Assembly (NCBI GenBank): GCA_032622095.1
Contig: CP136062.1
Coordinates: 13,979,710-14,043,709, forward strand
DNA: 64,000 bases
Source: Siphonodentalium dalli
Lineage: Eukaryota; Mollusca; Scaphopoda; Gadilida; Siphonodentaliidae
Reading direction: 5' to 3'
Position 1 is the stretch's first letter. The number at the start of each line of letters is the position of its first letter. Both the position numbers and the translations under genes were made by a program. The notes under the pieces were generated by a model. That model saw nothing but the letters and a program-made list of their open reading frames with translations. It was not told the origin of the DNA and ran no database searches. Below are positions 40,901 through 54,593 of the stretch, one piece after another.

Positions 40901-43900
40901 ATCGAATCTCGAATCGCATCATGATAAAAACCTAGATGCTGCCATTGAAATGACATTTTGACGAGACTACAATAGACTCAGCATGCCATTCGGAGGAATA
41001 GGCATCAAATCTCGAATCGCATCATGATAAAAACCTACATGCTGCCAGGAAATGACATTTTGACGAGACTACAATAGACTCAGCGTGCCATCCGGAAGAA
41101 TAGGCATCGAATCTCGAATCGCATCATGATAAAAACCTACATGCTGCCAGGAAATAACATTTTTACGAGAATACAATAGACTCAGCATGCCATCCGGAAG
41201 AATAGGCATCGAATCTCGAATCGCATCATGATAAAAACCTACATGCTGCCAGGAAATGACATTTTGACCAGACTACAATAGACTCAGCATGCCATCCGGA
41301 CGAATAGGCATCGAATCTCGAATCGCATCATGATAATAATAGACTCAGCATGCCATCCGCACGAATAGGCATCGAATCTCGAATCGCATCATGATAATAA
41401 TAGACGCAGCATGCCATCCGGACGAATAGGCATCGAATCTCGAATCGCATCATGATAATAATAGACTCAGCATGCCATCCGGACGAATAGGCATCGAATC
41501 TCGAATCACATCATGATAATAATAGACGCAGCATGCCATCCGGACGAATAGGCATCGAATCTCGAATCGCATCATGATAATAATAGACTCAGCATGATAT
41601 CCGGAAGAATAGGCATCGAATCTCGAATCGCATCATGATAATAATAGACTCAGCATGCCATCCGGACGAATAGGCATCGAATCTCGAATCGCATCATGAT
41701 AATAATAGACTCAGCATGCCATCCGGACGAATAGGCATCGAATCTCGAATCGCATCATGATAACAATAGACTCAGCATGCCATCCGGACGAATAGGCATC
41801 GAATCTCGAATCACATCATGATAATAATAGACGCAGCATGCCATCCGGACGAATAGGCATCGAATCTCGAATCGCATCATGATAATAATAGACTCAGCAT
41901 GCCATCCGGACGAATAGGCGTCAAATCTCGAATCGCATCATGATAATAATAGACTCAGCATGCCATCCGGAGGAATAGGCATCCAATCTCGAATCGCATC
42001 ATGATAATAATAGACTCAGCATGCCATCCGGACAAATAGGCGTCAAATCTCGAATCGCATCATGATAATAATAGACTCAGCATGCCATCCGGACGAATAG
42101 GCATCGAATCTCGAATCGCATCATGATAATAATAGACTCAGCATGCCATACGGAGGAATAGGCATCCAATCTCGAATCGCATCATGATAATAATAGACTC
42201 AGCATGCCATCCGGACAAATAGGCGTCAAATCTCGAATCGCATCATGATAATAATAGACTCAGCATGCCATCCGAACGAATAGGCATCGAATCTCGAATC
42301 GCATCATGATAATAATAGACTCAGCTTGCCATCCGGACGAATAGGCATCGAATCTCGAATCGCATCATGATAAGAATAGACTCAGCATGCCATCCGGACG
42401 AATAGGCATCGAATCTCGAATCGCATCATGATAACAATAGACTCAGCATGCCATCCGGACGAATAGGCATCGAATCTCGAATCACATCATGATAATAATA
42501 GACTCAGCATGCCATCCGGACGAATAGGCATCGAATCTCGAATCGCATCATGATAATAATAGACTCAGCATGCCATCCGGACGAATAGGCGTCAAATCTC
42601 GAATCGCATCATGATAATAATAGACTCAGCATGCCATCCGGAGGAATAGGCATCCAATCTCGAATCGCATCATGATAATAATAGACTCAGCATGCCATCC
42701 GGACAAATAGGCGTCAAATCTCGAATCGCATCATGATAATAATAGACTCAGCATGCCATCCGGACGAATAGGCATCGAATCTCGAATCGCATCATGATAA
42801 TAATAGACTCAGCATGCCATCCGGACGAATAGGCATCGAATCTCGAATCGCATCATGATAATAATAGACGCAGCATGCCATCCGGACGAATAGGCATCGA
42901 ATCTCGAATCGCATCATGATAATAATAGACTCAGCATGCCATCCGGACGAATAGGCATCGAATCTCGAATCACATCATGATAATAATAGACGCAGCATGC
43001 CATCCGGACGAATAGGCATCGAATCTCGAATCGCATCATGATAATAATAGACTCAGCATGATATCCGGACGAATAGGCATCGAATCTCGAATCGCATCAT
43101 GATAATAATAGTCTCAGCATGCCATCCGGACGAATAGGCATCGAATCTCGAATCGCATCATGATAATAATAGACTCAGCATGCCACCCGGACGAATAGGC
43201 ATCGCATCTCGAATCGCATCATGATAAGAATAGACTCAGCATGCCATCCGGACGAATAGGCATCGAATCTCGAATCGCATCATGATAACAATAGACTCAG
43301 CATGCCATCCGGATGAATAGGCATCTAATCTCGAATCGCATCATGATAATAATAGACGCAGCATGCCATCCGAGACTACAATAGACTCAGCATGCCATTC
43401 GGACGAATAGGCATCAAATCTCGAATCGCATCATGATAAAAACCTACATGCTGCCAGGAATGACATTTTTACGAGACTACAATAGACTCAGCATGCCATC
43501 CGGAAGAATAGGCATCGAATCTCGAATCGCATCATGATAAAAACATACATGCTGCCAGGAAATAACATTTTTACGAGACTACAATAGACTCAGCATGCCA
43601 TCCGGAAGAATTGGCATCGAATCTCGAATCGCATCATGATAAAAACCTAGATGCTGCCATTGAAATGACATTTTGACGAGACTACAATAGACTCAGCATG
43701 CCATTCGGAGGAATAGGCATCAAATCTCGAATCGCATCATGATAAAAACCTACATGCTGCCAGGAAATGACATTTTGACGAGACTACAATAGACTCAGCG
43801 TGCCATCCGGAAGAATAGGCATCGAATCTCGAATCGCATCATGATAAAAACCTACATGCTGCCAGGAAATAACATTTTTACGAGAATACAATAGACTCAG

Positions 43901-46900
43901 CATGCCATCCGGAAGAATAGGCATCGAATCTCGAATCGCATCATGATAAAAACCTACATGCTGCCAGGAAATGACATTTTGACCAGACTACAATAGACTC
44001 AGCATGCCATCCGGACGAATAGGCATCGAATCTCGAATCGCATCATGATAATAATAGACTCAGCATGCCATCCGCACGAATAGGCATCGAATCTCGAATC
44101 GCATCATGATAATAATAGACGCAGCATGCCATCCGGACGAATAGGCATCGAATCTCGAATCGCATCATGATAATAATAGACTCAGCATGCCATCCGGACG
44201 AATAGGCATCGAATCTCGAATCACATCATGATAATAATAGACGCAGCATGCCATCCGGACGAATAGGCATCGAATCTCGAATCGCATCATGATAATAATA
44301 GACTCAGCATGATATCCGGAAGAATAGGCATCGAATCTCGAATCGCATCATGATAATAATAGACTCAGCATGCCATCCGGACGAATAGGCATCGAATCTC
44401 GAATCGCATCATGATAATAATAGACTCAGCATGCCATCCGGACGAATAGGCGTCAAATCTCGAATCGCATCATGATAATAATAGACTCAGCATGCCATCC
44501 GGACGAATAGGCATCGAATCTCGAATCGCATCATGATAATAATAGACTCAGCATGCCATCCGGACGAATAGGCATCGAATCTCGAATCGCATCATGATAA
44601 GAATAGACTCAGCATGCCATCCGGACGAATAGGCATCGAATCTCGAATCGCATCATGATAACAATAGACTCAGCATGCCATCCGGACGAATAGGCATCGA
44701 ATCTCGAATCACATCATGATAATAATAGACGCAGCATGCCATCCGGACGAATAGGCATCGAATCTCGAATCGCATCATGATAATAATAGACTCAGCATGC
44801 CATCCGGACGAATAGGCGTCAAATCTCGAATCGCATCATGATAATAATAGACTCAGCATGCCATCCGGAGGAATAGGCATCCAATCTCGAATCGCATCAT
44901 GATAATAATAGACTCAGCATGCCATCCGGACAAATAGGCGTCAAATCTCGAATCGCATCATGATAATAATAGACTCAGCATGCCATCCGGACGAATAGGC
45001 ATCGAATCTCGAATCGCATCATGATAATAATAGACTCAGCATGCCATACGGAGGAATAGGCATCCAATCTCGAATCGCATCATGATAATAATAGACTCAG
45101 CATGCCATCCGGACAAATAGGCGTCAAATCTCGAATCGCATCATGATAATAATAGACTCAGCATGCCATCCGAACGAATAGGCATCGAATCTCGAATCGC
45201 ATCATGATAATAATAGACTCAGCTTGCCATCCGGACGAATAGGCATCGAATCTCGAATCGCATCATGATAAGAATAGACTCAGCATGCCATCCGGACGAA
45301 TAGGCATCGAATCTCGAATCGCATCATGATAACAATAGACTCAGCATGCCATCCGGACGAATAGGCATCGAATCTCGAATCACATCATGATAATAATAGA
45401 CTCAGCATGCCATCCGGACGAATAGGCATCGAATCTCGAATCGCATCATGATAATAATAGACTCAGCATGCCATCCGGACGAATAGGCGTCAAATCTCGA
45501 ATCGCATCATGATAATAATAGACTCAGCATGCCATCCGGAGGAATAGGCATCCAATCTCGAATCGCATCATGATAATAATAGACTCAGCATGCCATCCGG
45601 ACAAATAGGCGTCAAATCTCGAATCGCATCATGATAATAATAGACTCAGCATGCCATCCGGACGAATAGGCATCGAATCTCGAATCGCATCATGATAATA
45701 ATAGACTCAGCATGCCATCCGGACGAATAGGCATCGAATCTCGAATCGCATCATGATAATAATAGACGCAGCATGCCATCCGGACGAATAGGCATCGAAT
45801 CTCGAATCGCATCATGATAATAATAGACTCAGCATGCCATCCGGACGAATAGGCATCGAATCTCGAATCACATCATGATAATAATAGACGCAGCATGCCA
45901 TCCGGACGAATAGGCATCGAATCTCGAATCGCATCATGATAATAATAGACTCAGCATGATATCCGGACGAATAGGCATCGAATCTCGAATCGCATCATGA
46001 TAATAATAGACTCAGCATGCCATCCGGACGAATAGGCATCGAATCTCGAATCGCATCATGATAATAATAGACTCAGCATGCCACCCGGACGAATAGGCAT
46101 CGCATCTCGAATCGCATCATGATAAGAATAGACTCAGCATGCCATCCGGACGAATAGGCATCGAATCTCGAATCGCATCATGATAACAATAGACTCAGCA
46201 TGCCATCCGGATGAATAGGCATCTAATCTCGAATCGCATCATGATAATAATAGACGCAGCATGCCATCCGAGACTACAATAGACTCAGCATGCCATTCGG
46301 ACGAATAGGCATCAAATCTCGAATCGCATCATGATAAAAACCTACATGCTGCCAGGAATGACATTTTTACGAGACTACAATAGACTCAGCATGCCATCCG
46401 GAAGAATAGGCATCGAATCTCGAATCGCATCATGATAAAAACATACATGCTGCCAGGAAATAACATTTTTACGAGACTACAATAGACTCAGCATGCCATC
46501 CGGAAGAATTGGCATCGAATCTCGAATCGCATCATGATAAAAACCTAGATGCTGCCATTGAAATGACATTTTGACGAGACTACAATAGACTCAGCATGCC
46601 ATTCGGAGGAATAGGCATCAAATCTCGAATCGCATCATGATAAAAACCTACATGCTGCCAGGAAATGACATTTTGACGAGACTACAATAGACTCAGCGTG
46701 CCATCCGGAAGAATAGGCATCGAATCTCGAATCGCATCATGATAAAAACCTACATGCTGCCAGGAAATAACATTTTTACGAGAATACAATAGACTCAGCA
46801 TGCCATCCGGAAGAATAGGCATCGAATCTCGAATCGCATCATGATAAAAACCTACATGCTGCCAGGAAATGACATTTTGACCAGACTACAATAGACTCAG

Positions 46901-49900
46901 CATGCCATCCGGACGAATAGGCATCGAATCTCGAATCGCATCATGATAATAATAGACTCAGCATGCCATCCGCACGAATAGGCATCGAATCTCGAATCGC
47001 ATCATGATAATAATAGACGCAGCATGCCATCCGGACGAATAGGCATCGAATCTCGAATCGCATCATGATAATAATAGACTCAGCATGCCATCCGGACGAA
47101 TAGGCATCGAATCTCGAATCACATCATGATAATAATAGACGCAGCATGCCATCCGGACGAATAGGCATCGAATCTCGAATCGCATCATGATAATAATAGA
47201 CTCAGCATGATATCCGGAAGAATAGGCATCGAATCTCGAATCGCATCATGATAATAATAGACTCAGCATGCCATCCGGACGAATAGGCATCGAATCTCGA
47301 ATCGCATCATGATAATAATAGACTCAGCATGCCATCCGGACGAATAGGCGTCAAATCTCGAATCGCATCATGATAATAATAGACTCAGCATGCCATCCGG
47401 ACGAATAGGCATCAAATCTCGAATCGCATCATGATAATAATAGACTCAGCATGCCATCCGGACGAATAGGCATCGAATCTCGAATCGCATCATGATAATA
47501 ATAGACTCAGCGTGCCATCCGGAAGAATAGGCATCGAATCTCGAATCTCATCATGATAAAAACCTACATGCTGCCAGGAAATAACATTTTTACGAGAATA
47601 CAATAGACTCGGCATGCCATCCGGAAGAATAGGCATCGAATCTCGAATCGCATCATGATAAAAACCTACATGCTGCCAGGAAATGACATTTTGAGCAGAC
47701 TACAATAGACTCAGCATGCCATCCGGACGAATAGGCATCGAATCTCGAATCGCATCATGATAATAATAGACTCAGCATGCCATCCGCACGAATAGTCATC
47801 GAATCTCGAATCGCATCATGATAACAATAGACTCAGCATGCCATCCGGACGAATAGGCATCGAATCTCGAATCACATCATGATAATAATAGACTCAGCAT
47901 GCCATCCGGACGAATAGGCATCGAATCTCGAATCGCATCATGATAATAATAGACTCAGCATGCCATCCGGAAGAATAGGCATCGAATCTCGAATCGCATC
48001 ATGATAATAATAGACTCAGCATGCCATCCGGACGAATAGGCATCGAATCTCGAATCGCATCATGATAATAATAGACTCAGCATGCCATCCGGACGAATAG
48101 GCGTCAAATCTCGAATCGCATCATGATAATAATAGACTCAGCATGCCATCCGGAGGAATAGGCATCCAATCTCGAATCGCATCATGATAATAATAGACTC
48201 AGCATGCCATCCGGACAAATAGGCGTCAAATCTCGAATCGCATCATGATAATAATTGACTCAGCATGCCATCCGGACGAATAGGCATCGAATCTCGAATC
48301 GCATCATGATAATAATAGACTCAGCATGCCATCCGGACGAATAGGCATCGAATCTCGAATCGCATCATGATAAGAATAGACTCAGCATGCCATCCGGACG
48401 AATAGGCATCGAATCTCGAATCGCATCATGATAACAATAGACTCAGCATGCCATCCGGACGAATAGGCATCGAATCTCGAATCACATCATGATAATAATA
48501 GACGCAGCATGCCATCCGGACGAATAGGCATCGAATCTCGAATCGCATCATGATAATAATAGACTCAGCATGCCATCCGGACGAATAGGCGTCAAATCTC
48601 GAATCGCATCATGATAATAATAGACTCAGCATGCCATCCGGAGGAATAGGCATCCAATCTCGAATCGCATCATGATAATAATAGACTCAGCATGCCATCC
48701 GGACAAATAGGCGTCAAATCTCGAATCGCATCATGATAATAATAGACTCAGCATGCCATCCGGACGAATAGGCATCGAATCTCGAATCGCATCATGATAA
48801 TAATAGACTCAGCATGCCATACGGAGGAATAGGCATCCAATCTCGAATCGCATCATGATAATAATAGACTCAGCATGCCATCCGGACAAATAGGCGTCAA
48901 ATCTCGAATCGCATCATGATAATAATAGACTCAGCATGCCATCCGAACGAATAGGCATCGAATCTCGAATCGCATCATGATAATAATAGACTCAGCTTGC
49001 CATCCGGACGAATAGGCATCGAATCTCGAATCGCATCATGATAATAATAGACTCAGCATGCCATCCGGACGAATAGGCATCGAATCTCGAATCGCATCAT
49101 GATAACAATAGACTCAGCATGCCATCCGGACGAATAGGCATCGAATCTCGAATCACATCATGATAATAATAGACTCAGCATGCCATCCGGACGAATAGGC
49201 ATCGAATCTCGAATCGCATCATGATAATAATAGACTCAGCATGCCATCCGGACGAATAGGCGTCAAATCTCGAATCGCATCATGATAATAATAGACTCAG
49301 CATACCATCCGGAGGAATAGGCATCCAATCTCGAATCGCATCATGATAATAATAGACTCAGCATGCCATCCGGACAAATAGGCGTCAAATCTCGAATCGC
49401 ATCATGATAATAATAGACTCAGCATGCCATCCGGACGAATAGGCATCGAATCTCGAATCGCATCATGATAATAATAGACTCAGCATGCCATCCGGACGAA
49501 TAGGCATCGAATCTCGAATCGCATCATGATAATAATAGACGCAGCATGCCATCCGGACGAATAGGCATCGAATATCGAATCGCATCATGATAATAATAGA
49601 CTCAGCATGCCATCCGGACGAATAGGCATCGAATCTCGAATCACATCATGATAATAATAGACGCAGTATGCCATCCGGACGAATAGGCATCGAATCTCGA
49701 ATCGCATCATGATAATAATAGACTCAGCATGATATCCGGACGAATAGGCATCGAATCTCGAATCGCATCATGATAATAATAGACTCAGCATGCCATCCGG
49801 ACGAATAGGCATCGAATCTCGAATCGCATCATGATAATAATAGACTCAGCATGCCATCCGGACGAATAGGCGTCAAATCTCGAATCGCATCATGATAATA

Positions 49901-52187
49901 ATAGACTCAGCATGCCATCCGGACGAATAGGCATCAAATCTCGAATCGCATCATGATAATAATAGACTCAGCATGCCATCCGGACGAATAGGCATCGAAT
50001 CTCGAATCGCATCATGATAATAATAGACTCAGCGTGCCATCCGGAAGAATAGGCATCGAATCTCGAATCGCATCATGATAAAAACCTACATGCTGCCAGG
50101 AAATAACATTTTTACGAGAATACAATAGACTCAGCATGCCATCCGGAAGAATAGGCATCGAATCTCGAATCGCATCATGATAAAAACCTACATGCTGCCA
50201 GGAAATGACATTTTGACCAGACTACAATAGACTCAGCATGCCATCCGGACGAATAGGCATCGAATCTCGAATCGCATCATGATAATAATAGACTCAGCAT
50301 GCCATCCGCACGAATAGTCATCGAATCTCGAATCGCATCATGATAACAATAGACTCAGCATGCCATCCGGACGAATAGGCATCGAATCTCGAATCACATC
50401 ATGATAATAATAGACTCAGCATGCCATCCGGACGAATAGGCATCGAATCTCGAATCGCATCATGATAATAATAGACTCAGCATGCCATCCGGAAGAATAG
50501 GCACCGAATCTCGAATCGCATCATGATAATAATAGACTCAGCATGCCATCCGGACGAATAGGCATCGAATCTCGAATCGCATCATGATAATAATAGACTC
50601 AGCATGCCATCCGGACGAATAGGCGTCAAATCTCGAATCGCATCATGATAATAATAGACTCAGCATGCCATCCGGACGAATAGGCATCCAATCTCGAATC
50701 GCATCATGATAATAATAGACTCAGCATGCCATCCGGACAAATAGGCGTCAAATCTCGAATCGCATTATGATAATAATAGACTCAGCATGCCATCCGGACG
50801 AATAGGCATCGAATCTCGAATCGCATCATGATAATAATAGACTCAGCATGCCATCCGGACGAATAGGCATCGAATCTCGAATCGCATCATGATAAGAATA
50901 GACTCAGCATGCCATCCGGACGAATAGGCATCGAATCTCGAATCGCATCATGATAACAATAGACTCAGCATGCCATCCGGATGAATAGGCATCTAATCTC
51001 GAATCGCATCATGATAATAATAGACGCAGCATGCCATCCGAGACTACAATAGACTCAGCATGCCATTCGGACGAATAGGCATCAAATCTCGAATCGCATC
51101 ATGATAAAAACCTACATGCTGCCAGGAATGACATTTTTACGAGACTACAATATACTCAGCATGCCATCCGGAAGAATAGGCATCGAATCTCGAATCGCAT
51201 CATGATAAAAACATACATGCTGCCAGGAAATAACATTTTTACGAGACTACAATAGACTCAGCATGCCATCCGGAAGAATTGGCATCGAATCTCGAATCGC
51301 ATCATGATAAAAACCTAGATGCTGCCATTGAAATGACATTTTGACGAGACTACAATAGACTCAGCATGCCATTCGGAGGAATAGGCATCAAATCTCGAAT
51401 CGCATCATGATAAAAACCTACATGCTGCCAGGAAATGACATTTTGACGAGACTACAATAGACTCAGCGTGCCATCCGGAAGAATAGGCATCGAATCTCGA
51501 ATCGCATCATGATAAAAACCTACAAGCTGCCAGGAAATAACATTTTTACGAGAATACAATAGACTCAGCATGCCATCCGGAAGAATAGGCATCGAATCTC
51601 GAATCGCATCATGATAAAAACCTACATGCTGCCAGGAAATGACATTTTGACCAGACTACAATAGACTCAGCATGCCATCCGGACGAATAGGCATCGAATC
51701 TCGAATCGCATCATGATAATAATAGACTCAGCATGCCATCCGCACGAATAGGCATCGAATCTCGAATCGCATCATGATAACAATAGACTCAGCATGCCAT
51801 CCGGACGAATAGGCATCGAATCTCGAATCACATCATGATAATAATAGACTCAGCATGCCATCCGGACGAATAGGCATCGAATCTCGAATCGCATCATGAT
51901 AATAATAGACTCAGCATGCCATCCGGACGAATAGGCATCGAATCTCGAATCGCATCATGATAATAATAGACTCAGCATGCCATCCGGACGAATAGGCATC
52001 GAATCTCGAATCACATCATGATAATAATAGACTCAGCATGCCATCCGAACGAATAGGCATCGAATCTCGAATTGCATCATGATAATAATAGACTCAGCAT
52101 GCCATCCGGACGAATAGGCGTCAAATCTCGAATCGCATCATGATAATAATAGACTCAGCATGCCATCCGGACGAATAGGCGTCAAAA
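34945..52187. repeat. Mosaic satellite: S blocks separated by chimera+L6 modules and L pairs
   Basis: From 34945 the order is S10, L2, S18, module, S10, L2, S37, module, S33, module, S36, module, S10, L2, S38, L2, S12, module, then S to the junction. L pairs start at 35555, 38169, 47555 and 50077 and carry GACTCAGCGTGCC just before them. Module-to-module distances are 2614, 3773, 2715, 2898 and 4770 bp. The repeating unit is therefore variable, because S runs were gained and lost within it. Confidence 0.88.
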
Positions 52188-53230
52188 TCAATATGCAATC
52201 ATAGATTATTTCCCAATTTTCTAGCGGAGTATGCGCATTATGTTATTGATCTGTCCGTCCGGTTGTCCATCCATCATTCAGTCTTGGTTTATGTGTGGTG
52301 GCTTAAGATACGTAATAAATGTATAAACTATAATCTAGTGTTTGGGTTTTCCAACACAGAGTGCAGACCGGGACCGCGTGTTCGGTAACCGCGCCGACCA
52401 ATTTCCGCTACGGAATAGCCCCCGCCCTTTTATTGTTGGGATTTCCTTCTACGCATGGCATTGGTAATGTTCTAACTGGTTTTACTGGGCTTACTGGTCC
52501 GGGATGCAGGTTGGGTCGAGGTTGGAGTCCACCCGAGGGTTTGGTTGTGTTATCACATCGGAATATTAATTCTGAGTCAATATATCACGCCCATATAAAG
52601 AGCGTTTAATTTATTAGTTTTACACGGGAATATGATAACATCGGTTAATCCAAGGGAGTCTAGACGTATATTCTATAATTTTGTTACTCTTATCCTGACT
52701 TGTTGTAAACTGCCGCAAGGTAGACTGCTCTGGATTTCACTAGTGAAGTTCCACTATCGAGGTTCAAGACAGGGGTGCCTCTATATGTGGGACCGGGGCA
52801 CGTGCATCCACCTGCTCATATATTATGGGTATCACAAAACTATTATGATATGGAACTCGTTTTCCTGGCAACCCGCTGTAGAGGAGTCTTTCGATCATTC
52901 GACGTTTGACAGTTAATAATAATTTATAGTTTTTAGGGACAACCCTTACATTATATTTAGTTGTATTAAATTTTGAGTTTGACTGCTTTTTATTATTTGG
53001 TTTTCCTTATTTTGCCTAGACATACCTTAGGATACAATATATTGATTTACTTTACAGTCCATGTCATGGTAACACTACCCTATTTCTGGATACAGGAATA
53101 ATATATTTAATTAAACCCATAAATGGTGGGCAAAGGGAACCAACTTTGATTATTTGTATGAAATGATGGGGCAAAAGAGGGGTTAACGAGCACCTAACTA
53201 CGACGTCGCGCGCCAATTACGTCATACTGA

Positions 53231-53420
53231 TGACTCACCAACGTCATTCCCACAAACAAACTTCTGCATTATAGATGTATTCGGTTCCATTTTGTCTGGA
53301 AGCGCTCAGATCATTTTCCAATTTTGTGGGCATTGGTGGTCTATTTACCACTTTACGTGTTATATATACTTTGGACTTTGGAAACAATTCCACCATTCAG
53401 ATCAACAGATTAAGGTAACT
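53231..53420 (+). promoter_or_regulatory. Candidate promoter in the 2412-bp repeat
   Basis: A perfect AP-1-type TGACTCA (53231-53237) sits next to ACGTCAT-like half sites. TATATATA follows at 53361-53368, and a donor-like AAG|GTAACT at 53412-53420 is placed as in a short leader exon. A tract TTTCTATTTTATAG ends about 30 bp later. The set would fit a transcribed repeat unit. The identical sequence is at 59077-59266. Individual motifs are short and could be chance. Confidence 0.3.
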
Positions 53421-53697
53421 TTATTTATTTCTATTTTATAGCTCGATTCATCATTATCGTCAATATTTATATCTATGCTCGACCTATTTTGGTATTACTA
53501 TCGACCGTATTAACGATAAATCCAACTCATAACAAGGGAATACAAAATAAACAATTACCTACTCACAAATATAATATATATACGCAACAAATAGGATAAT
53601 ACCGACGTGTTTTTGGTGCACCATCGCGCGCGATCAATCGTTTGAAAATCTACGTGTGCTTGGTTTCGAGGTTACATTTGCCCCGTTTTTTGCTGGG

Positions 53698-53818
53698 GTG
53701 CAGCTTGGTAATTTGAGCTGCACGGTTCTCTCTCTGGTGATCACATAAGGTCGGGAGCGTAAGAACCGAAACCACAAATAAACGTTCTGATTTAAGTTCG
53801 TTTATCCAGAGACGCTCT
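53698..53818. other. Cluster of short perfect hairpins in the 2412-bp repeat
   Basis: Three nonoverlapping stems occur within about 110 bp. GTGCAGCT/AGCTGCAC spans 53698-53723, CGGTTCT/AGAACCG spans 53723-53768, and ATAAACG/CGTTTAT spans 53778-53805. A small AGAG-ACG-CTCT follows at 53808-53818. The density of perfect stems suggests a folded RNA or a structured DNA site. It is also present at 59544-59664. Confidence 0.45.
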
Positions 53819-54593
53819 CCTGATGACCTAGCAAATATTTATTTATCGATTCCCAACATTTTAAGATACCATTTTCGGCATGATCGTAGTAAACTTTTTC
53901 TAAATTATTAAATGTTATGTTTCCTCCATGTTATCAAGCCACGCCGACAATCAAACATTAGGCTAAATCACGAGGTTGTACAAAATATGTAACTTTAAAT
54001 ATAGGCCTACTGTGTGTTTCTGTAATAAATACAGTATATATTATATACAATATAAAAAAGAACCCATTTATAAAGAGCGTTACACTATGTGTTATATTTG
54101 CAAACCTCCTTACAATACTTTATGTTTGGTAGGGTTTCCCCACTGTTTATATCCCTCCTGGAACTTATATTATTGTCTTCGGTTTGTTTCCCCGTATGAT
54201 ATTATATATAAACGGTTCTTAATCCTTTAAGTGCCATATATGGACAATTCAAAAACATGTATGTTATATTGGGCTACCATCAACATATAAACAACGGGAC
54301 CTCCGATGGCTAGTTAAAACAATATAACCTTGCCAGGATAGTGTGTAGATTTCAACAATGCTATGTGTTGTTACTCTCCGACACTCAGCTACATCATCAA
54401 ACTCACTCATTTAAATGGCGGTTGTCTGCATGGCGATTTACGTGCGATGTGTTAAGCATGATTCTTAATATTATTATCTGGGACCCAAGTGGCCATATGC
54501 ACGCATGCTAATACATGGATGTATATGTTTTGACTACCATTGTATATATCATCGGATGCCCCAAGTCCCGTGTGACATGCATATATTTACATA

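Larger units (their letters stand above)
12966..52187. repeat. Main satellite array (61-bp S and 102-bp L monomers, about 39.2 kb)
   Basis: Head-to-tail array in one orientation. The L monomer runs from GATAAAAACC to CGCATCAT (102 bp). The S monomer runs from GATAATAATAGACTC to CGCATCAT (61 bp) and matches L except that a 42-bp block beginning AAACCTACATG is replaced by T. Phase counting gives about 523 S, 66 L and six 90-bp chimeric monomers, which add up to the array length within a few bases. Each S monomer carries the palindromes GCATGC and TCCGGA and about five CpGs. The unit length is not a multiple of three, so no reading frame persists and it is not protein-coding. Confidence 0.97.
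52184..54593. repeat. 2412-bp tandem repeat, full monomer
   Basis: Unrelated to the satellite. It starts at the left junction (CAAAATCAATATGC), and the same sequence begins again 2412 bp later. It comprises an R segment (52184-52650), a unique U segment (52651-54280) and a P segment (54281-54593). U holds a TATA/AP-1-like region and a hairpin cluster. The short frames (for example 52632-52916, 94 aa, ATG start) match no family I know, and no reverse transcriptase, transposase or integrase motif is visible. Confidence 0.88.

Noticed and set aside
12966-52187. CENP-B box in the satellite monomer
   Set aside because: Neither strand of the S or L consensus matches the nTTCGnnnnAnnCGGGn core. This does not exclude a centromeric role, but it gives no support for one.
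52361-52609. 82-95-residue frame in each R segment of the 2412-bp repeat (52361, 54773, 55555 and the 5846-bp duplicates)
   Set aside because: It starts at GTG, not ATG, and a stop lies about 35 bp upstream. Between R1 and R2 the substitutions I see are three amino-acid-changing (Cys to Arg, Gly to Cys, Trp to Cys) and two silent, which does not suggest protein constraint.
52632-52916. 94-codon ATG frame in the 2412-bp repeat
   Set aside because: It is truncated in the third copy by a 1-bp difference near 55945 that shifts the frame, and it has no recognisable domain. It is kept only as a remark in the repeat entry.
53723-53830. Hammerhead ribozyme in the hairpin cluster (CTGATGA at 53819, CGAAAC at 53767)
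   Set aside because: The two core boxes are in the wrong order and spacing for types I and III. For type II, stem III does not start next to GAAA and no NUH cleavage site is positioned correctly.
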